NCBI GenBank assembly: GCA_945905765.1
Contig: CAMDPZ010000013.1
Coordinates: forward strand, 1 to 44,216
Length of the DNA: 44,216 nt
Origin: Nitrospira lenta
Lineage (GTDB): Bacteria > Nitrospirota > Nitrospiria > Nitrospirales > Nitrospiraceae
Reading direction: 5' to 3'
Positions 16,809 to 25,169 of the stretch are shown here, in pieces (positions within the stretch are counted from its first letter, which is position 1; every line of letters starts with the position of its first letter). Under the pieces are notes generated by a model. The model saw only the letters and a program-made list of their open reading frames with translations, was not told the DNA's origin and searched no databases. The translations under genes were made by a program, and so were the position numbers.

Positions 16809-18506
16809 ATGAATGATTTGCGCACAAGGCTGTATTGGCTCATGGGGCTTCGGATGGCCCTGGTGACCCTGATGCTCGGCCTGTCTCTCGCTTTTCAGGT
16901 TGTGAAGGGCGGGCGGATCGATACGTTCTATGCTCTGATCCTTGCGACCTATCTGCTGACGATCCCCTCCGTCTTTCTGCTGCGCGCACTGACTGAGCCA
17001 CTCGCCCTGACGATATTTTTCTGGGTGCAGGTCGGGATCGATTTCCTTCTTGAAACGGTGCTGGTCGCCAGGACCGGGGGAGTCGAGAGCCCCTTTGCGG
17101 TGCTCTATGTCATGACTGTGGCGGTGGCCAGCCTGGTCCCTCGCCGGCGGGTGGGGCTTCTGGCCGCCTGTTTCGGTATCATTCTGTTCGGGCTCTTAAC
17201 CAACCTTCAGCTCTATGGCCTGGTGGAGGGGTGGGGATGGATGATGCCGAGCCGGCTGGCGGCGCCTGAAACCTTTCAGACCTTCGGGATCTATGCGCTC
17301 GCCCTTCTGGTCGTCGGGATTCTTGGCGGTACCTTGGCGGACCAGCTGCAGCAGGCCGATCAATCGTTGCAGGAGAAGGAGCAGGGGCTGAGTCGGCTCC
17401 AAGTCTTTCATGAAAATATTGTTCGCAGCATCAGCAGCGGGGTGTTTACGGCTGATGCCGCGGGCTGCATCACCTCGTTCAATCCGGCGGCAGAGGAAGC
17501 CACCGGCTACACGATCGCGCAAGTGGCCGGCCGTCCCTGGCGCGAGATCTTCAACTGGCACCCGGATCAGGAGTCAGACGAGTCGCTCGGCGACGCGCTG
17601 TTGACGACGACGCGGTTTGAAGTGGAATGTACGAGGGCGGACGGCAATCGCCTGATTCTCGGTCTGACCCTGTCCCCTTTGCACGGGCAAGGGCCGCAGA
17701 CCGGGTTGGTCGGCGTGTTCAAAGACCTGACGCAAATTCGGGATCTGGAAGAGGAGATGCGGCGCAAGGATTGGCTGGCGAGTTTAGGCGAGATGTCGGC
17801 CGGGATGGCCCATGAAATCAGGAATCCGCTTGGCGCGTTGGCTGGCGCGATGCAAATGCTCCGGCGGGATGCCACGGGCGACGAAACCAATGGCAGGCTG
17901 ATGGACATTGCGATCCGGGAGGCGACCAGGCTCGACAACATCATTACCGAGTTCCTCCAGTACGCGCGCCCGCCGGCGCTCAACCTTGCCGAGCATGATC
18001 TTAATAAAGTGCTTGCTGAGACCCTCGATCTCGTTCAACATGAAGCGCGCGCCCGTTCGAACATCAAAATTGTGACGACGTTGGCGGATGAGACGCTGGC
18101 GGCGCAGGTTGATCAAGATCAGCTCCGCCAGGTCTTCTGGAACATGGCCACGAACGCGTTCGACGCGATGCCGGAGGGCGGGCAGTTGACGATTGCGACG
18201 AGCTGCCGCCACATCGATGTCGCGGGCCGCAAGAGCGACGTCATCGAAATTGCGTTTCAAGACACCGGGGAAGGTATTCCCAAACAGAATCTCGACAAAA
18301 TCTTTCTTCCGTTTTTCACGACGAAGAAAGAAGGCTCGGGGCTGGGGCTCGCTGCCGTGCATCGCATCGTCGATCTGCATGGGGGGTGGATCAAGGTCGA
18401 CAGCCGGGCGGGGCATGGCTCACGGTTTGTGGTATGTATGCCGCGGTCCGGCGCTGCCGGAGTGCGGCTGTGGCATGAGGGACGAACGCCGTGGAAAAGA
18501 TCCTAG
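16809..18506 (+). CDS. pilS: Membrane sensor histidine kinase with PAS domain, PilS-like
   Basis: This is a 565-residue kinase. Six hydrophobic segments lie in residues about 10-185, then a short coiled region, a PAS domain at about 205-310 (IVRSISSGVFTADAAG), the HisKA domain with phospho-acceptor His335 in AGMAHEIRNP, and an HATPase domain with N-box NMATNAFDAMPEGG, G1 DTGEGIP and G2 GSGLGLAAV. This order (six helices, PAS, kinase) matches PilS, which senses pilin level in the membrane, and related NtrB-type kinases. It overlaps the pilR-like gene by 16 bases, so the two are a cognate pair by context. The signal sensed here is not known. Confidence 0.88.
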   Translation: MNDLRTRLYWLMGLRMALVTLMLGLSLAFQVVKGGRIDTFYALILATYLLTIPSVFLLRALTEPLALTIFFWVQVGIDFLLETVLVARTGGVESPFAVLYVMTVAVASLVPRRRVGLLAACFGIILFGLLTNLQLYGLVEGWGWMMPSRLAAPETFQTFGIYALALLVVGILGGTLADQLQQADQSLQEKEQGLSRLQVFHENIVRSISSGVFTADAAGCITSFNPAAEEATGYTIAQVAGRPWREIFNWHPDQESDESLGDALLTTTRFEVECTRADGNRLILGLTLSPLHGQGPQTGLVGVFKDLTQIRDLEEEMRRKDWLASLGEMSAGMAHEIRNPLGALAGAMQMLRRDATGDETNGRLMDIAIREATRLDNIITEFLQYARPPALNLAEHDLNKVLAETLDLVQHEARARSNIKIVTTLADETLAAQVDQDQLRQVFWNMATNAFDAMPEGGQLTIATSCRHIDVAGRKSDVIEIAFQDTGEGIPKQNLDKIFLPFFTTKKEGSGLGLAAVHRIVDLHGGWIKVDSRAGHGSRFVVCMPRSGAAGVRLWHEGRTPWKRS

Positions 18507-19876
18507 TCGTCGACGACGAAAAAGGTCTGCGCGAGGTCTTGAACATCATGCTCACGCGCGCGGGCTATGCCGTGACCGAAGCGTCGGACGGCGAAGAGGC
18601 CATCGGGTATGTGAGCCGGGAAATCTTCGATCTCGTCATCACCGACCTCCGTATGCCGAAAGTCGACGGCATGGCGGTGCTGAAGGCGGTGAAGTCGGCG
18701 TCTCCTGAAACCGTGGTGCTCGTCATCACGGCGTACGCGAGCGCGGATTCGGCGGTCGATGCGATGAAGCAGGGCGCCTATGACTATTTGACCAAACCGT
18801 TCCAGATCGATGAAGTGCAGTTAATCATTCGCAACGCGCTGGAGAAGCGGCGGCTCTCGACGGAAAATATCCTCTTGAAACGCGAGATGGCGAGCCAGTC
18901 GTCGTTTGCGCAGATCATCGGCCAGAGCGAGGCGATCCAGAAGGTGTTCGACGTGGTGCGCAAGGTCGCGGACGCCAAGAGCAATGTGCTGATCTGCGGG
19001 GAGAGCGGGACCGGCAAGGAGCTGGTGGCGCGGGCAATTCATTACAATAGCGCCAGGAGCCCCATGCCGTTTGTGGCGGTGAATTGCAGCGCGGTGCCGG
19101 AGACCCTGCTTGAAAGCGAGCTCTTCGGGCATATGAAGGGCTCCTTTACCGGCGCGATGGCCAATAAGGCCGGTTTATTCGAGGTTGCCAATGGCGGCAC
19201 CATCTTTCTGGATGAAATCGGCGACACCACTCCGACGATTCAAGTGAAGCTGTTGCGCGTCATTCAGGAGCGAGAGTTCCGGCGTGTGGGCGGCACGCAA
19301 GACGTGAAGGTGGATGTGCGCATCGTGGCCGCGACCAATAAAGACCTGGAAAAAGCGGTGGCCGACGGCTCCTTCCGCGAAGATTTGTACTACCGATTGG
19401 ATGTCATTCCGATCAGGCTTCCGCCTTTGCGGCTTCGAGCCGGAGATATTCCGCTGCTGGCTAAACATTTCCTGGAGAAGTTTTCGCAGGAAAGCGGCAA
19501 GCCGGCTCCGGTTTTGACGCCGGAGGCGATGCATGTGCTGTTGGGCCATGAGTGGCGCGGCAATGTGCGCGAGCTCGAGAACTTGATTGAGCGGGTGGTC
19601 GCGTTCTCCTCCGGGGCGCCCGTGTCGGATGCCGATATCCGCAGCTGGCTCCATCCGCCGGTGGTTGCGCCGCAGCCGCACGGGGTTCCGACGGATCTGC
19701 CGGAGGCCGGGGTGGATTTGGAAGGGCTGATTAACGGCATCGAAAAAGATTTACTCTTGCAGGCGCTCGAGCGGACCAGTTGGGTTAAAAAAAAGGCTGC
19801 CAGGCTCCTCAAACTCAATACGCGATCGCTCCGTTATCGATTAGAGAAGTATGCGATCAAGGGAGGCCGCGATTAA
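18491..19876 (+). CDS. pilR: NtrC-family sigma54-dependent response regulator, PilR-like
   Basis: This is a 461-residue regulator in three parts. The receiver (1-118) has acidic residues D8, D9 and phospho-acceptor D52. The AAA+ sigma54-interaction domain (about 140-370) has Walker A GESGTGKE (170-177) and Walker B GGTIFLDEIGD. A C-terminal Fis-type HTH has RTSWVKKKAARLLKLNTRSL. The sigma54-contact loop reads GSFTGA (217-222) rather than GAFTGA, a variant I recall in PilR-type proteins and not a defect. Translation starts at GTG 18491 inside the pilS end. The partner kinase is upstream; targets probably include pilus genes elsewhere. ispE overlaps its 3' end by 26 bases. Confidence 0.9.
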   Translation: MEKILVVDDEKGLREVLNIMLTRAGYAVTEASDGEEAIGYVSREIFDLVITDLRMPKVDGMAVLKAVKSASPETVVLVITAYASADSAVDAMKQGAYDYLTKPFQIDEVQLIIRNALEKRRLSTENILLKREMASQSSFAQIIGQSEAIQKVFDVVRKVADAKSNVLICGESGTGKELVARAIHYNSARSPMPFVAVNCSAVPETLLESELFGHMKGSFTGAMANKAGLFEVANGGTIFLDEIGDTTPTIQVKLLRVIQEREFRRVGGTQDVKVDVRIVAATNKDLEKAVADGSFREDLYYRLDVIPIRLPPLRLRAGDIPLLAKHFLEKFSQESGKPAPVLTPEAMHVLLGHEWRGNVRELENLIERVVAFSSGAPVSDADIRSWLHPPVVAPQPHGVPTDLPEAGVDLEGLINGIEKDLLLQALERTSWVKKKAARLLKLNTRSLRYRLEKYAIKGGRD

Positions 19877-20792
19877 TCCGACACTGAGCCCCTCGGAGAT
19901 CACCGTTTTTGCTCCGGCCAAAATTAATCTCCTTCTCCGCATCCTCGACCGCCGTCCCGACGGGTTCCATAACCTCTGGTCGATCATGCAGACGGTCGGG
20001 CTTGAAGACGAGGTGCGGATCAGGCTCTGTTCCGACCGGTCTGGCATCCAGTTGAGCTGCGACGCCGTGCAGTTGGCGGCGGATCAGAGCAATCTCGTCT
20101 ATCGCGCCGCCGCCGCGGTTTTAGCGCGAGCCCGGCGATCGGTCGGTCTCGACATTGCACTGCGGAAACGCATTCCCATGGGCGCGGGTCTGGGCGGGGG
20201 GAGCAGCGACGCCGCCGCGACAATTATCGGATTGAACCGCTTATTGCGGCTCGGCTGGTCATCGCTGGAGATGGCTGATGTCGGACAAGCGCTGGGGAGC
20301 GATGTGCCTTTCTTTCTCTTCGCTCCCTCGGCATTTGTGGCCGGTCGGGGCGAAACGGTTCGTCCGGTCGTGGTTGAGGGAACGCGCTGGGTCCTGCTGG
20401 TCAATCCAGGGTTCGGGGTCAATACCAAGTGGGCCTACCAGGAATTGGCTGCTACCAGGACCGGAGTCACGCCTTTATCCCAGATCCAGTGCGAGCTCGA
20501 CCGGCAGGCACGGGTAAGTTGGCCGCAATTGGCTGCCGCCGCAGCGAATGACTTTGAATCCCCCGTCTTTGCTGCGCAGGGGAAGCTCCTGGAGATTAAG
20601 CAGCGTCTGCAGGCGCAAGGGGCTGAGATTGCGCTGTTGTCCGGAAGCGGGGCGACGGTGTTCGGGGTCTTTGCGGATGAAGCAGCCGCGCGTCTGGCTC
20701 AGGCCACGTTTGCGGGTGAGCAAGGGATGGCCCTGTTCGTCGTCCCGACCTGTTCCGGCCCACTCCTCGTACAAGAGGGACCTCCGCAATAG
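19851..20792 (+). CDS. ispE: 4-diphosphocytidyl-2-C-methyl-D-erythritol kinase IspE
   Basis: IspE phosphorylates CDP-methylerythritol in the non-mevalonate isoprenoid pathway. The 313-residue GHMP kinase shows APAKINLLLRI and DGFHNL near the N-terminus, the ATP loop PMGAGLGGGSSDAAA, GSDVPFFLF, and the C-terminal GHMP motif LSGSGATVFGVF. ATG 19851 overlaps the regulator gene by 26 bases. An aagggagg stretch lies just downstream of this ATG without a following ATG or GTG, so a start slightly further in cannot be excluded. The gene appears to be transcribed with pilC-pilS-pilR, then ends before the prs promoter. Confidence 0.93.
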   Translation: MRSREAAINPTLSPSEITVFAPAKINLLLRILDRRPDGFHNLWSIMQTVGLEDEVRIRLCSDRSGIQLSCDAVQLAADQSNLVYRAAAAVLARARRSVGLDIALRKRIPMGAGLGGGSSDAAATIIGLNRLLRLGWSSLEMADVGQALGSDVPFFLFAPSAFVAGRGETVRPVVVEGTRWVLLVNPGFGVNTKWAYQELAATRTGVTPLSQIQCELDRQARVSWPQLAAAAANDFESPVFAAQGKLLEIKQRLQAQGAEIALLSGSGATVFGVFADEAAARLAQATFAGEQGMALFVVPTCSGPLLVQEGPPQ

Positions 20793-20799
20793 GGCTCGG

Positions 20800-20829
20800 T
20801 TGACAACCTTCCGTGCATTCCGTTACAGT
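20800..20829 (+). promoter_or_regulatory. Putative sigma70 promoter for prs
   Basis: TTGACA (20800-20805), an 18-base spacer and TACAGT (20824-20829, four of six) lie just after the ispE stop. The predicted transcript has a leader of about 145 bases before the prs ATG. I saw no tRNA, riboswitch or convincing hairpin in it. Confidence 0.5.
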
Positions 20830-20980
20830 CTGACCCCTTAGTTGGCTTCCTCAATAGCGCGCAGTTCAGAGGGGTAGGCGAGCAGTACCGTTGCGCCTGC
20901 CGAATGTCCGCCGTCGAGACGAACCACGCAACGAAATCAGAATCTTAGCAGTTGTATCCAAAGGACTATCTGGAAAATCA

Positions 20981-21922
20981 ATGAGTCGAGAGATCAAGAT
21001 ATTCTCCGGTAATGCGAATCCGGCCTTGGCCCATGAGATTTGCGCCTATCTCGGGATCAAGCTCGGCGAGGCCACGGTTGCATCATTTAGCGACGGTGAG
21101 ATTCGCGTCAAGATCGAGGAGAACGTGCGCGGCGCCGACGTCTTCGTCGTGCAGTCCAGCTGCCAGCCGGTCAATGACTCCCTGATGGAGCTGTTGATCA
21201 TTATTGACGCGCTCAAACGGTCCTCCGCGAATCGCATCACCGCAGTCATTCCCTATTTCGGCTACGCCAGGCAGGATCGCAAGGACCAGCCGCGTGTGCC
21301 GATCTCGGCGAAGCTCGTGGCCGATCTGATCAGCACGGCCGGCACGGACCGCGTCCTCACGATGGACCTCCATGCGGGACAGATCCAGGGATTCTTCAAT
21401 ATCCCGGTGGACCATCTCTACGCGCTTCCCGTCCTGCTGGATTACATTACCAAGCAAAAGGTCAGCGATCTGGTGGTGGTGTCTCCGGATGCCGGTGGCG
21501 TGGAGCGGGCCAGAGCATTTGCGAAACGGCTGCAAGCGAATTTGGCCATTATCGACAAGCGGCGTGAAGGCCCTAACCAGACGCAGGTGATGAACATCAT
21601 CGGCGACGTGTCGGGCAAGAGCGCATTGTTGTTGGACGACATGATCGACACGGCCGGCACCATCGTGAAGGGGGCGCAGGCCTGTCTCGATAAGGGGGCG
21701 CGGGAAGTCTGGACCGCTTGCACCCACGCTGTGCTGACCGGGCCGGCGTTGGACCGGATCCAGCAGTCCTGCTTGAAACAGGTGATCGTCACGAATTCGA
21801 TTCCGTTGCGGGGCAAGGAGCAGATCTGCCCGAAGTTGCATCAATTATCGGTCGCGCCACTTTTGGGTGAAGCGATCCGGCGTATCCATGAAGATGAGTC
21901 GGTCAGTTCATTGTTTGCCTAG
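20981..21922 (+). CDS. prs: Ribose-phosphate pyrophosphokinase
   Basis: Prs makes PRPP from ribose-5-phosphate and ATP for nucleotide, His and Trp synthesis. The 313-residue product starts [17 protein letters not shown], then has the ATP-binding flexible loop [15 protein letters not shown], the metal-binding [25 protein letters not shown], and the PRPP-binding loop [13 protein letters not shown]. The length fits class I enzymes. ATG 20981 is chosen on homology; the open frame upstream to 20891 lies within the leader and is not family-like. The ispE-prs-rplY-pth order is common in bacteria and links isoprenoid, nucleotide and translation genes. Confidence 0.96.
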   Translation: MSREIKIFSGNANPALAHEICAYLGIKLGEATVASFSDGEIRVKIEENVRGADVFVVQSSCQPVNDSLMELLIIIDALKRSSANRITAVIPYFGYARQDRKDQPRVPISAKLVADLISTAGTDRVLTMDLHAGQIQGFFNIPVDHLYALPVLLDYITKQKVSDLVVVSPDAGGVERARAFAKRLQANLAIIDKRREGPNQTQVMNIIGDVSGKSALLLDDMIDTAGTIVKGAQACLDKGAREVWTACTHAVLTGPALDRIQQSCLKQVIVTNSIPLRGKEQICPKLHQLSVAPLLGEAIRRIHEDESVSSLFA

Positions 21923-21972
21923 CTCGAGATCACAGCATCTGAAGATTAGCGAGAAGGGGACGGAGGAGTACC

Positions 21973-22743
21973 ATGAAATTTGAACTAGCAGTCACAGTAA
22001 GAGAAACAACGGGCAAAGGTGCGGCGCGCCAGCTTCGGCGGGAAGGCAAGATCCCCGGCGTGTTGTACGGGCAGGGCGAATGCCTGATGTTGACGATTGA
22101 GCCGGATAGCTTGGTCAAGATTTTGAAGGCCCAGTCCGGAGGGTCCGCGCTCGTGTCGCTTACGTTGACCGGCGCGAAGTCTAAACCGAAGCGGACTGCG
22201 CTCCTGCGCGATTTTCAAGTCGATCCGGTCGAAGGCAATGTGCTGCATGCGGATTTATTTGAAATCTCGATGAACAAGCCGATTCGCGTCAAGGTGCCCC
22301 TGCATTTGACCGGCGGCGTGCCGGCTGGCGTCAAGGAAGGCGGCATCCTGCACCACAATATGCGCGAGTTGCATATTGAATGTTTGCCGGATGTGTTGCC
22401 GGACTTCATCGAAGTTGATGCGTCCGGTCTCAATATTTCGCAGGGTCTCCATTTGAAAGATGTGGTCGTGCACGAAGGGATCCGCTATCTCGACGATCCT
22501 GAGCAGATGGTCGTGAGCGTGGCAGCGCCGATCACGGAAGCCAAGCTTGAATCGCTCCTGGCTAGCGGTACGGCAGGGGCCGAGGGCGGGAAAGAGCCTG
22601 AAGTGGCGGCGAAGGGCAAAGTTGAAGGCGCGGCTGGCGGCGATGCGGCGAAGGCCGGTGCGGCTGCCGATGCCAAGGGCGGCGACAAGAAGGGCGCTGC
22701 TGCGCCAAAAGCTGAGAAGAAAGAAACCGAAAAGAAGAAGTAA
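21973..22743 (+). CDS. rplY: 50S ribosomal protein L25, Ctc form with extended tail
   Basis: This is a 256-residue L25/general-stress (Ctc) protein that binds 5S rRNA. The N-terminal L25 domain (1-95) is clear: REGKIPGVLYGQG and RDFQVDPVEGNVLHADL. A TL5-type C-terminal beta domain follows (about 96-195, with VPLHLTGGVPAGVKEGG). The last 60 residues are low complexity, made of Ala, Gly, Lys and Glu and ending EKKETEKKK, as in several Ctc proteins. A strong ggaggag site lies 4 bases before the ATG. pth follows after 2 bases. Confidence 0.95.
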   Translation: MKFELAVTVRETTGKGAARQLRREGKIPGVLYGQGECLMLTIEPDSLVKILKAQSGGSALVSLTLTGAKSKPKRTALLRDFQVDPVEGNVLHADLFEISMNKPIRVKVPLHLTGGVPAGVKEGGILHHNMRELHIECLPDVLPDFIEVDASGLNISQGLHLKDVVVHEGIRYLDDPEQMVVSVAAPITEAKLESLLASGTAGAEGGKEPEVAAKGKVEGAAGGDAAKAGAAADAKGGDKKGAAAPKAEKKETEKKK

Positions 22744-22745
22744 CG

Positions 22746-23342
22746 TTGCGTCTCATTGTTGGGCTGGGCAATCCGGGCGCGTCCTATGCCCAGACCCGCC
22801 ACAACGCAGGTATGTGGACCATCGAGCGGGCAGCCGCTCGGTGGTCCATTCGTCTCTCCAGGCGTGGGATGGCCCAGCGCGGTTCGGGACGGCTCGGGTC
22901 GGAACTCCTCGAACTTGCCGGCACGCTCGACTGGATGAATCTCACCGGTCCTCCGCTCAAAGGCCTCCTCCGCGAGTATTCGCTCACCGCCGACGATCTC
23001 ATCCTCATCCACGACGATCTGGACCTTGACCTGGGACGTCTCCGGATCAAGCAGGGCGGCGGGCATGGGGGGCACAACGGAATCAAGTCGGTCATTGAGG
23101 CGATCGGGACGCCGGAGTTTGTGCGGATCAAGATCGGAATCGGCCGGCCGGCTCCGCGCCAGGATTCAGCTGATTACGTGCTACAAGCCTTCACGACAGA
23201 AGAGGTCGAGGTCTTGAACCCCTGTCTGGATCGCGCTGTCGATGCCCTGGAATGTCTGATCCACCGGGGGACGGCTGTGGCGATGAACCAGTTTAATATA
23301 CGGGAGAAGCCGGGAGAGGATGCGGGGGCGCAGCTTGGCTGA
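22746..23342 (+). CDS. pth: Peptidyl-tRNA hydrolase
   Basis: Pth releases peptides from prematurely dropped peptidyl-tRNA. The 198-residue product has GLGNPG, the catalytic His19 in TRHNAG, the FLNxSG-type segment as MNLTGPPL, IHDDLDLDLGRLR with the catalytic Asp, and GGGHGGHNGIKS. Translation must start at TTG 22746, because the conserved LIVGLGNPG begins two codons later and no ATG or GTG is available. The weak TTG start and 2-base gap after rplY suggest translational coupling, which would keep Pth below L25 in level. Confidence 0.94.
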   Translation: MRLIVGLGNPGASYAQTRHNAGMWTIERAAARWSIRLSRRGMAQRGSGRLGSELLELAGTLDWMNLTGPPLKGLLREYSLTADDLILIHDDLDLDLGRLRIKQGGGHGGHNGIKSVIEAIGTPEFVRIKIGIGRPAPRQDSADYVLQAFTTEEVEVLNPCLDRAVDALECLIHRGTAVAMNQFNIREKPGEDAGAQLG

Positions 23343-23371
23343 GTGCAAGGTCGGAAGCGCGTCCTCTTTGA

Positions 23372-23401
23372 TTGACAGTTTCTTCAAGGCTATGGTAGTT
23401 T
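23372..23401 (+). promoter_or_regulatory. Putative promoter of the rpsF-ssb-rpsR transcript
   Basis: A perfect TTGACA (23372-23377) is followed after 18 bases by TAGTTT (23396-23401, three of six). The start point would fall immediately before the first leader hairpin. Confidence 0.45.
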
Positions 23402-23409
23402 TACCCCTT

Positions 23410-23461
23410 CGCGCTGGCTGAACCAGCGCGCCTACACCTTGCTCCCGACTTGTTCGGGGGC
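23410..23461 (+). promoter_or_regulatory. Two tandem hairpins in the rpsF leader, candidate S6:S18 autoregulatory RNA
   Basis: Hairpin 1: CGCGCTGG (23410-23417) pairs perfectly with CCAGCGCG (23423-23430) around a 5-base loop. Hairpin 2: GCTCCCGA (23441-23448) pairs with TCGGGGGC (23454-23461), one G-T pair, around a 5-base loop. They lie between the predicted start point and the ggagg site of rpsF. The S6:S18 complex is known to regulate rpsF operons through leader RNA in many bacteria. I could not verify the CCG bulge of that motif, so this is a candidate only. Confidence 0.4.
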
Positions 23462-23483
23462 CTTTGTCCAGGAGGATTGCTTC

Positions 23484-23831
23484 ATGGAGCTCTACGAGTC
23501 TCTGTTCATTATCCGTACGTCTATCTCCGATGAGGAGACCGCTGCCCTGATCGCCAAGATGAAGGCAGTGGCGGAAAAGACCGGCGCACAGTTCATCAAA
23601 TCTGAAAAATTGGGCAAGAAGAAGCTCGCCTACGAGGTGAAGCGGGAGCGGAATGGCACGTACGCCTACTTCTACTTCAGAGCGCCCAGTATCACGGTTG
23701 GTGAATTGGAGCGGTCCTACCGGCTGGAAGACCCCATCATCAAGTTTTTGACCGTCCATCTGAAAAAAGAACTAGTGGCGCCACGTCCGCTCGAGGCGTC
23801 ATCGGAGGAGTTCGCCGGTGGCCGGGTTTAA
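23484..23831 (+). CDS. rpsF: 30S ribosomal protein S6
   Basis: S6 pairs with S18 on the platform of the small subunit. The 115-residue product begins MELYESLFIIRTS and contains GAQFIKSEKLGKKKLAYEV (the S6 signature) and the YRLEDPIIKFLTV strand. A caggagga ribosome-binding site lies about 8 bases before the ATG at 23484, which decides the start over an upstream in-frame ATG-like codon at 23439. The end overlaps ssb by 14 bases. It is the first gene of an rpsF-ssb-rpsR set. Confidence 0.96.
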   Translation: MELYESLFIIRTSISDEETAALIAKMKAVAEKTGAQFIKSEKLGKKKLAYEVKRERNGTYAYFYFRAPSITVGELERSYRLEDPIIKFLTVHLKKELVAPRPLEASSEEFAGGRV

Positions 23832-24216
23832 TAAAGTCATCCTCATCGGGAACCTCACGAGGAACCCCGAGCTGCGGTATACGCCGAACGGGACGCCGGT
23901 GGCCAGTTTGGGCCTGGCAGTCAGCCGGCGCTACAAGCAGGGCGAGGAATTGAAAGAGGAAGTCTGTTTTGTCGATATTGTGGTGTTCGGCAAGCAAGCG
24001 GAACATTGCGGACAGTATCTTAGTAAGGGGAGCGGGGTCATCGTCGACGGGCGGCTGCAGCAGCGCCGGTGGGAAACGGAAGACGGCCAGAAGCGTAGCA
24101 AGCATGAGGTGGTGGCCCAAACGGTAACGTTCATGCCGAAGCGCCAGGATGGCGGCGGTGGGGCTGAGGCGCCGGCGCATGATGATGTCGGCTATGAACC
24201 CGAAGAGCACGTCTAA
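23818..24216 (+). CDS. ssb: Single-stranded DNA-binding protein, short form without canonical acidic tip
   Basis: This is a 132-residue SSB with the OB fold intact: [50 protein letters not shown]. It starts at GTG 23818 within the 3' end of rpsF. The C-terminal tail is only about 25 residues and ends YEPEEHV. It does not have the DDxIPF acidic tip by which most bacterial SSBs recruit repair and replication partners. The position between rpsF and rpsR is the usual one for ssb. Either a second SSB carries the tip in this organism or the tail works differently. Confidence 0.92.
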   Translation: MAGFNKVILIGNLTRNPELRYTPNGTPVASLGLAVSRRYKQGEELKEEVCFVDIVVFGKQAEHCGQYLSKGSGVIVDGRLQQRRWETEDGQKRSKHEVVAQTVTFMPKRQDGGGGAEAPAHDDVGYEPEEHV

Positions 24217-24233
24217 CAGAGAGGGAGACGGTT

Positions 24234-24497
24234 ATGGAGCGTGAACAGGGCGGAGATCGTGACGGGGGCGGTGGCGGCGGACGGTTTTTTCAACGCCGCA
24301 GGCCTTGCCGGTTTTGCATCGAAAAAGGGGCGATCGATTTCAAAGATGTCGGTTTGCTGAGAAACTTTTTGACGGAGCGGGGTCGGATTGTCCCGCGGCG
24401 TATCTCCGGCAATTGCATGAGGCACCAGCGCGAATTGACGGCAGCCGTCAAGCGGGCTCGGCACATCGCCCTCATCAGCTTTGCGGAAGAGCGATAG
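24234..24497 (+). CDS. rpsR: 30S ribosomal protein S18, cysteine-containing form
   Basis: S18 is the S6 partner. The 87-residue product has a Gly-rich N-terminus, then [29 protein letters not shown] and [19 protein letters not shown], all typical. The PCRFC and NCMRHQ pattern supplies three Cys and one His, so this looks like the zinc-capable (C+) form. The gene follows ssb by 17 bases with a gagggaga site. rplI, which often follows rpsR, is not here; the next gene is the yceD-like gene. Confidence 0.96.
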   Translation: MEREQGGDRDGGGGGGRFFQRRRPCRFCIEKGAIDFKDVGLLRNFLTERGRIVPRRISGNCMRHQRELTAAVKRARHIALISFAEER

Positions 24498-24522
24498 ATA
24501 ACCGGTGACGTTGGGGATGGGA

Positions 24523-25131
24523 ATGCAGATAGGTGCCACGATGGATTTGTTGACGCCGCTACTGGCGGACATCACGGACGACGGGCTCTCGCTGGTTGGC
24601 GAGGTCACGGCCGAAGAGCTCGGCTTGACCGACGATGATGCCGCGGCCCGTGGCCCTCTGGCTGTCAGTCTGGACCTGACCAACGTCGAAGGGCTGGTTG
24701 CCGTGACCGGTGTGCTGGAAGGCACGATCCTACGCGAGTGTGTGCGGTGTTTGAAACAGTATGAAGATCCCTTGGCCTTTTCTGTGCGGGCGGCTTTTAT
24801 TCCGGAGCCCAAACCCGCGTCGAAGCATCCGAAGCGCGTCGATCCCAGAAAGGCGCGCGAGGAGGCCGCAGCGGCCGAAGAAGAAGAGGACCTGGACGAT
24901 CAGTATCAATATCAGGGTAACCGTCTCGATCTCGCTCCCATGTTGCGCGAGCATGTGATCTTGGCCGCGCCGATGCAGCCGATCTGCAGCGACGAGTGCT
25001 TGGGGCTGTGCGCGCGATGCGGGAAGAATTTGAATGAGGGGCCCTGTCAGTGTGCCGCGGAACCACCGATCCCGACGTTTCGGGTGGTCCAGAGCATGAA
25101 ACGCAAGACCGGCGGATCATCAGCCTCCTAG
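24523..25131 (+). CDS. yceD: YceD/DUF177 family protein, 23S rRNA accumulation factor
   Basis: This is a 202-residue protein of the DUF177 (YceD) family, nearly always next to rpmF and proposed to assist 23S rRNA accumulation or L32 insertion. Cys pairs CVRC in the middle and the C-terminal LCARCGKNL with CQC suggest a metal site. Between these is a charged Lys/Glu-rich stretch of about 35 residues. ATG 24523 is preferred because gggg lies 6 bases upstream; GTG 24505 and ATG 24517 are alternatives. Its placement directly before rpmF supports the call. Confidence 0.87.
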   Translation: MQIGATMDLLTPLLADITDDGLSLVGEVTAEELGLTDDDAAARGPLAVSLDLTNVEGLVAVTGVLEGTILRECVRCLKQYEDPLAFSVRAAFIPEPKPASKHPKRVDPRKAREEAAAAEEEEDLDDQYQYQGNRLDLAPMLREHVILAAPMQPICSDECLGLCARCGKNLNEGPCQCAAEPPIPTFRVVQSMKRKTGGSSAS

Positions 25132-25169
25132 GCCTGACCGTCTGCTACGAAGAGTGAGAAGGAGTTGCC

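Noticed and set aside
19139-19156. GSFTGA instead of GAFTGA in the sigma54 activator
   Set aside because: I recall the Ser variant from PilR-type activators; the rest of the AAA+ domain is intact.
19858-19874. Possible ATT start for ispE behind aagggagg
   Set aside because: ATT starts are very rare and ATG 19851 gives a reasonable N-terminus.
20836-20980. tRNA or riboswitch in the prs leader
   Set aside because: No cloverleaf, T-loop or known riboswitch core could be traced. It remains an unexplained 145-base leader.
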